From positions 1-7,499 of the forward strand of contig JAAZAP010000260.1 of NCBI GenBank assembly GCA_012514255.1: a stretch of DNA of 7,499 nt, given 5' to 3'. Below are positions 1 through 5,700 of the stretch, piece after piece. Positions within the stretch are counted from its first letter, which is position 1. Every line of letters begins with the position of its first letter. The position numbers and the translations under genes are program-made. This stretch comes from Bacteroidales bacterium. GTDB taxonomy: Bacteria; Bacteroidota; Bacteroidia; Bacteroidales; VadinHA17. A model generated the notes under the pieces. The model was not told the DNA's origin. It did not search any database and was given only the letters and a program-made list of their open reading frames with translations.

Positions 1-1232
1 AACCAGTCCCCTTCATCAGGCCACCAGGCATCAATTCCTGTCTTGACCAATTCCAGATGCTGATTCCAATACGGGAATAGATGCCCTTCATCAACCGTTT
101 CTCCTTCTTTGGGTGGAATTGAACCGTGAAGTGTCGGTAGTTTGTCACGGTTCCAGGGTACTATATGAGCTATAACTTTAACATTAAAATTATGCAAATC
201 GTTAATAACTTCAGCCGGTTCCCGCTTGAACACCTCCGGATTAAACTCAAAAGAGGGTTGTTCCAGATTCCAACCCCGTGGACAAAATCCGGTTCCCAGA
301 TAGATCACAGCATCGATCGGAATTCTCTTATCTCTAAATGTCTTGACTAGATCAATCATCTGTGTTTCATCCTCCAAAGTCCGATGTGATTGCATGTACC
401 CTAAAGAGTATTTGGGTGGTAAGACTGCAGGTCCGGTAATTATGGATATGTCTTTCATTATGTCCTCGGGTTTCTCACCAATGAAGACAAAAAGATCAAA
501 CAAACCAGAAATGATCTCATCAACAGGAGGCCTTCCCTGAACCAGCCTCACGTATTGCCTCCTGTGCGAAACTGAATCACTCTCTAATACAGGAGGCTCC
601 CAGGGGATAAAATAGCCGTTCCCCGGGTCTCTGAGATCAACCTGAACCCACGGAGAAGGCATATATAGTCCCCAACCTGAGGTGCCGATCAGACAAGCAA
701 CCGGATTGCGCGAACCATATGCATTAGATTGCCATCTGGGCACCATTTCATGTAATCTGCCTCTACGGTCAAATTCAATTTGCTCATCCTTCCAGTCTTT
801 CCCCATTCTCGGGCCACCCTCACCCATCCCTAAAATAGGCTTGTCATCTGTCTGGAAAGAAACACGGCCATCCGGCAAAAACGTAATCTCTTGAATTTTC
901 TTATCTCCCTGGTCTGTTACCACAATCTTTAACGGATCAGGAGATATCTCAACACTAAATGAGCCAACTTTACGCTTAATTGTCTTGCTTAGTGAGGCTA
1001 CTCTGATGTCAGGCCTTCCGATCTCACCCTCAGCCAAAACAGGAGTTTGTAAAACGGAAGCGGCTACTTCCTTTGGTCTGAGCGTGATTCTCAGACTGCT
1101 GCTTCCGGCTTCCCGGATTTCCAGAACTGACTTCTTCCCATCTGAAATTATCTGCTGAGTACAGGAAGTTACCAGTAGTAGTGATAGTAGCAGTGTGCAG
1201 GTCAGTTTAATATGAGCTTTTTTTTGTTTCAT
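1..1232 (-). CDS. GH31-family alpha-glycosidase lipoprotein, N-terminal part (runs off the left edge)
   Basis: The reading frame is open from an ATG at 1230-1232 to the window edge, giving 410 residues of a longer protein. Residues 1-24 are a lipoprotein signal: basic start MKQKKAHIK, a leucine-rich core, then lipobox VTSC with Cys24 as the lipid site. The next residues (TQQ) carry no acidic surface-export signal, so a periplasm-facing anchor is as likely as display on the surface. Residues of about 30-265 fit the GH31 N-terminal beta-sandwich domain. The catalytic TIM barrel starts near residue 273 with PPKYSLGYMQSHRTL, followed by IDAVIYLGTGF and KVIAHIVPWNRD. GIDAWWPDEGDW (399-410) aligns with the GH31 nucleophile motif, making Asp406 the probable nucleophile; the acid/base residue lies outside the window. 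Family activity is hydrolysis of alpha-glucosides, alpha-xylosides or related sugars; the substrate cannot be read from this part. There is no Shine-Dalgarno sequence, as is usual in Bacteroidota. Sampled lines are about 40-50% GC, lower than sprA. Family call sure, specificity open. Confidence 0.94.
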   Translation of the reverse strand, partial: MKQKKAHIKLTCTLLLSLLLVTSCTQQIISDGKKSVLEIREAGSSSLRITLRPKEVAASVLQTPVLAEGEIGRPDIRVASLSKTIKRKVGSFSVEISPDPLKIVVTDQGDKKIQEITFLPDGRVSFQTDDKPILGMGEGGPRMGKDWKDEQIEFDRRGRLHEMVPRWQSNAYGSRNPVACLIGTSGWGLYMPSPWVQVDLRDPGNGYFIPWEPPVLESDSVSHRRQYVRLVQGRPPVDEIISGLFDLFVFIGEKPEDIMKDISIITGPAVLPPKYSLGYMQSHRTLEDETQMIDLVKTFRDKRIPIDAVIYLGTGFCPRGWNLEQPSFEFNPEVFKREPAEVINDLHNFNVKVIAHIVPWNRDKLPTLHGSIPPKEGETVDEGHLFPYWNQHLELVKTGIDAWWPDEGDW

Positions 1233-1255
1233 GCTGCTTTAGATTGGTTTTGGGC

Positions 1256-1290
1256 TATTCAACTTTGTTTACTCGTATTCACTTTGTTTA
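1256..1290. repeat. pair of near-identical direct repeats in the GH31 leader
   Basis: TATTCAACTTTGTTTA (1256-1271) and TATTCACTTTGTTTA (1276-1290) differ by one inserted A. Their starts are 20 bp apart, about two helical turns. They fall between the predicted transcription start and the GH31 start codon, where a repressor could act. The core AACTTTGTT occurs again at 1520-1528. An operator role is inference; a simple duplication in AT-rich DNA is the alternative. Confidence 0.5.
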
Positions 1291-1298
1291 ATGCACTT

Positions 1299-1330
1299 CA
1301 AATATAAAAATTTCCAACATATAAAACAAT
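1299..1330 (-). promoter_or_regulatory. candidate Bacteroidota-type promoter for the GH31 gene
   Basis: On the minus strand TATATTTG (1299-1306) matches the Bacteroidota -7 consensus TAnnTTTG. ATTG (1327-1330) lies 20 bases upstream and fits the -33 element. Transcription would begin near 1292, leaving a leader of about 60 bases before the ATG at 1232. This is a consensus match only; the region is AT-rich, so chance matches are possible. Confidence 0.5.
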
Positions 1331-1591
1331 AAAAAAGCAAATTAACCTTTTTTAACCAACAGCTCCTCTCCCAGAATGAGCATAGCCCTTTATAGTCTTG
1401 TCTTACTGTTTCTTGCAATATCCTTCGCCGGGCCTGATAAAGAAAGCACAACCCAGGAGACATGCTTAAAAACATCTTAAAAATTGAAATGCATGGAGAC
1501 ATCGACGTTAAAATATATTAAACTTTGTTCACTATATATAAATATAGATATTCTATTATACAATGAAATTCCCATGCAAATAGCTGCTTAA

Positions 1592-1744
1592 GCAAACTAT
1601 CAATGGCATGTCAGGCTTCGATTCATCTTAATGGGTCATCTCCAAAGCTACGAGTGCGGACTCAACATTGACAACTTCAATGACATCAAGGTAGGAGACG
1701 TTGTCGAGGGATACCAGACAGTACAGGTTAAGAAAACACTTTAG
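1592..1744 (+). pseudogene. infB: fossil 3' end of infB (translation initiation factor IF-2)
   Basis: The plus-strand frame ending at the TAG of 1742-1744 encodes [16 protein letters not shown], then [15 protein letters not shown] and stop. This is the C-terminus of IF-2 domain IV as found in Bacteroidota (typically [26 protein letters not shown]), with the natural stop kept. Only about 31 residues are clear; the whole protein is about 900-1000 residues. In-frame sequence back to a TAA at 1589-1591 is poorly conserved. GHLQS directly before YECG may correspond to the G.LAS that normally precedes the LKRFKDDV segment, which would mean that segment is deleted; that alignment is tentative. No start, GTPase domain or tRNA-binding core remains, so it cannot function. 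It lies on the opposite strand to all intact genes. A working infB must exist elsewhere, so this is probably a duplication or rearrangement scar. Confidence 0.85.
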
Positions 1745-1769
1745 GATTGCCGATTTGTGATTTGCGATT
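1745..1769. repeat. degenerate GATTTG-type tandem repeat
   Basis: Directly after the infB stop, units resembling GATTTGTGATTTGCGATT repeat about three times at 8-9 bp spacing. From memory, such low-complexity units are common between genes in Bacteroidota. They may be a site of slippage or recombination, which would fit the junction with the IS remnant 25 bp further on. Confidence 0.45.
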
Positions 1770-1794
1770 GAATTCGATCGGCCATCAGTAATAG

Positions 1795-1810
1795 AAAAGA
1801 GGGTGTCTCA
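1795..1810 (+). repeat. IS terminal inverted repeat, left copy
   Basis: AAAAGAGGGTGTCTCA is an exact reverse complement of 2255-2270. The GGGTGTCTCA core is of a kind often seen at ends of IS1182-type elements. The outermost AAAA could be flanking sequence rather than IS. Confidence 0.88.
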
Positions 1811-1834
1811 TAATGCAAATTGGACACCCTTTTT
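1800..1834 (+). terminator. terminator-like hairpin in the left IS end (reads inward)
   Basis: On the plus strand AGGGTGTC (1800-1807) pairs with GACACCCT (1823-1830) over a 15-base loop and is followed by TTTT to 1834. It resembles an intrinsic terminator for transcripts entering the IS from the infB-fossil side. The stem includes the terminal inverted repeat, so it may exist for transposition rather than termination. Confidence 0.45.
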
Positions 1835-1836
1835 AT

Positions 1837-2058
1837 TTATGCCAGGATTTGCAAATAATGGTATTTTACGAAAGCCTCTACATCATTGTTTTCCAGATAC
1901 TCATGGTTTTCTTCAGAACCATATCCGCCATCAGCCACAAGGACATCATGCATCTTGCCCAGGTTATCATTTAAAGATTCTATATGTGCCTGAAGCATAG
2001 CCGTGTCATTTGTTGTTTGATGAATCGCACACCATAAAATACATTGGTTATCAACGCC
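1837..2058 (-). pseudogene. IS1182-like transposase fragment (central DDE-domain part)
   Basis: The minus strand reads VDNQCILWCAIHQTTND, then a spacer and VLVADGGYGSEENHEYLE, NNDVEAFVKYHY and LQILA followed by a TAA at 1837-1839. The Asp of VADGGYGSEEN (codon 1930-1932) is the second catalytic aspartate of this DDE transposase family, and NDTAML fits the TDT.TL segment that precedes it. The frame is blocked upstream by a TAA at 2059-2061, so the N-terminal half with the first catalytic Asp is gone. The C-terminal portion with the catalytic Glu is also missing: after VKYHY the frame runs only five more residues. An overlapping frame reads FANPGINKKGVQFAL into the inverted repeat and may be the original C-terminus, implying a frameshifting deletion near 1858. 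Inactive; the family call rests on the motif. Confidence 0.82.
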
Positions 2059-2061
2059 TTA

Positions 2062-2224
2062 GCCATTTATGGCGAGCGAGGGCAAAACGGAAAAGGCGCG
2101 AACCGCACCCTGTTTGGTGGCGCCTTTAAGGCCCCGTGTAGCGGGAGGACAAACAGGGGGTGGTTGTCTTTTCCGGCCTCCTTTTCTTTGGTTCATTTCT
2201 TTTGGAGGAGCAAAAGAAATGAAC
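2062..2224. repeat. highly self-complementary element nested in the IS remnant
   Basis: This stretch is GC-rich in its left part and unlike its surroundings. It contains a potential three-way junction: outer stem CCCTGTTTG (2108-2116) with CAAACAGGG (2150-2158), enclosing two abutting small hairpins, GCCT/AGGC (2122-2132) and CCCG/CGGG (2133-2145). Further right is a perfect 13-bp hairpin (2191-2224). It begins where the transposase frame breaks and ends just before the IS end, so it appears inserted into, or replacing, the transposase gene. The open frames across it on both strands are compositional and read as low-complexity peptides, not proteins I would call. I infer a palindromic repeat family or small non-autonomous element; a structured RNA is the alternative. 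Confidence 0.55.
2191..2224. repeat. perfect 13-bp palindromic hairpin
   Basis: GTTCATTTCTTTT (2191-2203) and AAAAGAAATGAAC (2212-2224) are exact reverse complements around the 8-base loop GGAGGAGC. The loop GGAGG (2204-2208) could also pair with CCTCC at 2177-2181 to make a pseudoknot. No GC-rich stem with T-run is present, so it does not look like an ordinary terminator. Confidence 0.8.
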
Positions 2225-2238
2225 AGTAGTCCCAATAG

Positions 2239-2265
2239 AAAAAGGGTGCCCTTTTGAGACACCCT
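2239..2265 (-). terminator. probable gcvH terminator formed by the right IS end
   Basis: Read on the minus strand, AGGGTG and CACCCT pair over an 11-base loop, extendable outward by G-T and A-T pairs, and are followed by TTTTT (2239-2243). It starts 24 bp after the gcvH stop codon, with no other hairpin between. The stem is short, so termination strength is uncertain. Confidence 0.5.
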
Positions 2266-2270
2266 CTTTT
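2255..2270 (-). repeat. IS terminal inverted repeat, right copy
   Basis: TGAGACACCCTCTTTT is the exact reverse complement of 1795-1810. It ends 18 bp from the gcvH stop codon, so the insertion came very close to that gene without damaging it. Confidence 0.88.
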
Positions 2271-2288
2271 ATGCTTTTATATGTCTGA

Positions 2289-2669
2289 TTAAGCGCCGAT
2301 GAGTTTCTTGTATGCTTCGGCATCAAGAAGTTCTTCCAGTTCTGACGGATCAGAAAGCTCTACCCTGATCATCCATCCCTGTCCATAGGGATCACTGTTT
2401 ACCAGCTCGGCTGCAGAGTCGAGCTCTTCGTTCTTCTCCTTGACCGTGCCGCTGACGGGCATGAAGAGATCAGATACAGTCTTGACTGCCTCCACCGTTC
2501 CGAAAACCTCTCCATGGCCAAGCTCTTCACCGACGGTTTCGATCTCAATAAACACTATGTCACCCAGTTCATGCTGGGCAAAATCAGTAATGCCTACGGT
2601 TGCTTCATTTCCTTTGATCAGAACCCACTCATGATCCTTGGTGTACTTCAGGTTTGTCGGAACATTCAT
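2289..2669 (-). CDS. gcvH: glycine cleavage system H protein
   Basis: This 126-residue protein is full length for the GcvH family (about 125-130). GcvH is the lipoyl carrier of the glycine cleavage complex in the cytoplasm. Its lipoyl arm takes the aminomethyl group from glycine after decarboxylation by the P protein, presents it to the T protein, and is re-oxidised by the L protein. Family hallmarks in order are YTKDHEWV (9-16), [18 protein letters not shown] (25-42), the lipoylation segment [18 protein letters not shown] with Lys63 as the modified residue, and [15 protein letters not shown]. The start [15 protein letters not shown] is the usual H-protein N-terminus; no Shine-Dalgarno sequence precedes it. 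It follows sprA by 114 bp on the same strand. No gcvP, gcvT or lpd is in the window, so the partners are encoded elsewhere. In many Bacteroidota, as I recall, gcvH sits beside sprA although no functional link is known. Confidence 0.98.
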   Translation of the reverse strand: MNVPTNLKYTKDHEWVLIKGNEATVGITDFAQHELGDIVFIEIETVGEELGHGEVFGTVEAVKTVSDLFMPVSGTVKEKNEELDSAAELVNSDPYGQGWMIRVELSDPSELEELLDAEAYKKLIGA

Positions 2670-2783
2670 TGCTTGATATTTTTTTATTAGACTTTGATTT
2701 TCAGGTTTCAGGTTGTCAAAAATACATCTTTTTTAATATTTAAACCCTGATAAAGGCTTTTTTATGCTCTGCTGTTCTCCTTA
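2670..2783. other. sprA-gcvH intergenic gap with short CAGGTTT repeat
   Basis: The gap holds TTTCAGGTTTCAGGTT (2698-2713), two tandem copies of a 7-bp unit of a kind common between Bacteroidota genes, and an AT-rich tract. I see no convincing terminator after sprA, so transcription may continue into gcvH. Confidence 0.4.
2717..2724 (-). promoter_or_regulatory. possible -7 promoter box for gcvH
   Basis: TATTTTTG on the minus strand matches TAnnTTTG, 47 bp before the gcvH start. The -33 position offers only GTTTA at a short spacing of 16 bases. It lies in the 114-bp sprA-gcvH gap, so gcvH may be transcribed on its own as well as by readthrough from sprA. Weak evidence. Confidence 0.3.
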
Positions 2784-5700
2784 TCACTGTACCAGCGTGA
2801 ATCTGAGGCTGAAGCCGAAGTTGGTGTTTGAGGTCAGGAAGGTATTGGCCACAAACGGATCATTCATTGAATGATCAGCATATACCTGCAGGTTAAACCT
2901 GTCACTTAATACATAGTCGGCCGTAGCGCCGATTGTAAATACCTTCTGGCCTGCCACCGGCTGGTTCACCTCTTCTATCAGCTTGCGGGCCAGTGTTTTG
3001 TTATCCCTGATGGAAAAATCAAGCTTGATGTTCAGATCGCTTTTCAGTGCCCTTTGCCCGGTCCGGGATCTCAGTGTGATAGCCACATCGTCAAAACGGT
3101 ATCCGGCTCCGATGGTAATCTCGTCATTCCTTATGTCAGCTACCTGGTTACTGGCCAGGTTGAGTGTTACTGTACGTGACTTCCGGTATTCGATCCTGGT
3201 GGTCAGCGAGTTTTTCCAGCCCATGTCAATGTTGATAAACGGACTGAACTGCTCATTGATGGTTACGGTATTGATCTCATACTGAGGAATGAAATTTGAC
3301 TTCATGTCACGGATCCGGCTTATGCCCGACTCATCCGGATCATAATAGAGGCTGGTGTTGAATGACCCGATGGTATAGGTTGACCTGTACTGGTGAGAGA
3401 GGCTCACAGAGTTGAAGACTTTCCTTACGGCCTCAAATTTTGTCAGTCCCTCGAAATTGATCCTCCAGTTAGGCATTATGTGGAGCATGGAGGGAAAAGA
3501 TGAGAGTGTTATCTTCCCGGGATCTCTCCTTGTATAGGCGGCAAGAAATGCCGGGACAAGAACCTCGGCCGAGGTGATGCCGTAACCGCTGGCATAGGGG
3601 CCGGTAACCTGTTCGCCTGTCACCGGATCAAAATGAGGATCATACAGGTTGTCTGTCTGCTGCCGGTCACTGGCCCTCCGCTGAGAGATAATGGCAGTGT
3701 AATCACGGAAGCGTTCAAAGGTCTCGGAGACATACTCGCCAGATTTGGGTATCTTTTCAAAGGCGGTGCCCCATGACACCACCGATATTGTGAAGTTGCC
3801 GGTGATGCGGGTATTCCTGGTGCTGTCCGGGAAGTTGCCGTTTCTGTCTGCCCGGAGGTATGAAGAGATGGTCTCCGAATAGCGGCGGTCACCCGTCACA
3901 TCAATACGAAGTCCGGGGAAGGGCTCAATATTGCCCCTCAGGTTGATCTGTTCGCGCTTGCTGAAGGTGGCAGCGTTGTTCAGGAGGGTGTCAGTGGTAA
4001 TCCATCCGTTGATGACGGCCTCATCAAAAAACCGCTCATCAGTAAGACCCACCAGGAACCTCCATCCCGGTGATGACATCCCCCCGTAGTTCTGTTGCCC
4101 CAGGAGAGAGGTACCCGGCATGTATCCCGGGAGTATATGTCCCTGCTCAACGGTATAGGTGGCTGAGACGTTCCGCAGTGCCATCAGCCCGCGTACAGCA
4201 TAGCGGCCTATGACGCTGGCCATGCCGGGCTTCTTCTCCACCCTGCCTTTAACATCAATGCTGGCACTTTTTACATCAGTGTCAGGCGTGAAATCCACAC
4301 GCGTGTCTGACACCACTTCATGCTTGCCGCTGACGATGGTGCCGTCAGATGCCGTGACGGTAACGGTCACATCCCTGGTCTTGAGGTTATGGTTTATTAT
4401 TCGCGCTCTGCCCGCCCTGAGGGGGATGCCCCTGCGTGAATGGGTCACCTCCTCATATCCCAGGCTCATGCGCCGCCGGGCTCCTGGCTGGGTTGTGGTC
4501 TCAATCTCCTTGAGGAACTTCGACTTGTTGTAGAGGTTGGTCAGATTGGCCTGCAGGGTGAACTGACCATTGTTGGAGTTCTTGATGGTGTTGCCCGGGT
4601 TTATATTCAGCGAGTCAGGGAAGATTGTGCCTGCCAGCCAGTCGTACCTGGCGCTGTACCTCGCGTTGGAGGTCACCCAGGAGAGCAGGGGCAGTTTGTT
4701 TATCGGGACATTATAGTTCAGGTTCAGCAGGTGGTAGTAGTTCGTTGTCCGCCCGAACTGGCCCAGGTTGGTCATTATTGAATCACGCCACACGTCAAAG
4801 AGCTCCGGGTATCTGCGGCGGTCAACCCCTCCTTCCGGTTCATCTATGCGGGCTATGCTGCTGGCGGTGAAGTCTACCTTCAATTGCTTGGTGATATCAT
4901 ACTTGATGTCATAGAACCGTGTCCACTGGAAATCTTTAGTGAAGACGGGTTCAATGAACAGGTCAGGGTTATTTATATTGCGTGTCTTCACCTCATTATA
5001 GTACCTGTAGAGATCAGTTCGTACGGTGATATGCCTGGGGAAGAGGTAAAGATTGAAGTCCTTGATCAGTCTGAAGGCCGGGGAGTTGAATATGCGGGCC
5101 TTCTGAAAGGGTGTGATGTTTTTTGGGCGGGCATCAAAATCGTACGCAATCCCTCCCCGGTAGGTTCTTTCAACGTCAACCTCCGTTGTTGGATCAGTGT
5201 TATAGACCTCGTTGAACGCGTAGCTGACGGTGACGTTTGCCGGGTCCCATGCATGGGGCTTCTCCCCTCTCCGGGTGGTGCCGGCATTGCTTACTGTCAG
5301 TGTGCGACGCCGTGAATACTCCTCCGAAAGATTCAGGAGGCTGTCTCTCTCTGCCTTCGTCTCAAGGTTATCAAGTGCATCATTGAGCATGATATCCGGA
5401 TCAAGCGGGTCATACTGGGGTCTCACCCGGTTTTCCGAGAAGCCCATATACACTGGTATGCGGATGCCTGCCTTCTCGGGGAAGAACTTGCCCAGCTCAA
5501 GGTTGGAGGAGAGATCATACTGAATCACCTGCTCCATGCTTCGCTGGTTGACATTCTTGTCTATGCTACCCCATCCCGGCGTACTGGTCTGGCCAACCAG
5601 GTTGACCGTTCCCAGATCAGCCAGTCTGGCCTGCATCTGAGCGTTGGCAGCCCACCCGCCATCCTCGCGGAAGTCGCTCAGGCGGAGCTCATTGATCCAC

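Larger units (their letters stand above)
1233..1591. other. AT-rich intergenic stretch without a recognisable gene
   Basis: Apart from the GH31 promoter and leader repeats, I see no supported gene here. There are short open frames on both strands. One of 34 codons on the plus strand (1376-1480) starts with a hydrophobic segment resembling a signal peptide, but it has no ribosome-binding context and I know no homolog. The stretch 1505-1560 is almost pure A/T with runs such as TATATATA, and could hold promoter-like sequence by composition alone. Confidence 0.5.
1795..2270. mobile_element. decayed insertion-sequence remnant, IS1182-like
   Basis: The two ends carry a perfect 16-bp inverted repeat: AAAAGAGGGTGTCTCA at 1795-1810 and its complement at 2255-2270. 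The similarity goes on inward with a gap, as both ends share CACCCTTTTT when read inward. Between them lies a broken transposase (1837-2058) of the DDE type typical of IS1182-family elements. The remnant is 476 bp, against roughly 1.5-1.9 kb for an intact element, so most of the transposase is lost and replaced by the structured element at about 2062-2224. The flanks show no clear target-site duplication, which suggests an old insertion or later rearrangement. It cannot move by itself, though the ends might still be recognised by a related transposase. Confidence 0.85.

Noticed and set aside
1376..1480. 34-codon plus-strand open frame beginning with a hydrophobic MSIALYSLVLLFLAISFA segment
   Set aside because: No ribosome-binding context or promoter is visible, no homolog is known to me, and hydrophobic short frames arise easily in AT-rich DNA.
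1269..1502. 77-codon minus-strand open frame in the spacer
   Set aside because: The predicted peptide is rich in Cys, Phe and Trp with no recognisable motif and lies partly over the GH31 promoter and leader repeats; it looks like chance.
1505..1560. A/T-only tract as a replication origin or promoter cluster
   Set aside because: No DnaA boxes, iterons or paired promoter elements are seen; AT richness alone is not evidence.
2044..2326. Several overlapping open frames of 61-67 codons on both strands
   Set aside because: They coincide with the structured repeat element and the IS end; the peptides are low-complexity and one overlaps the end of gcvH.
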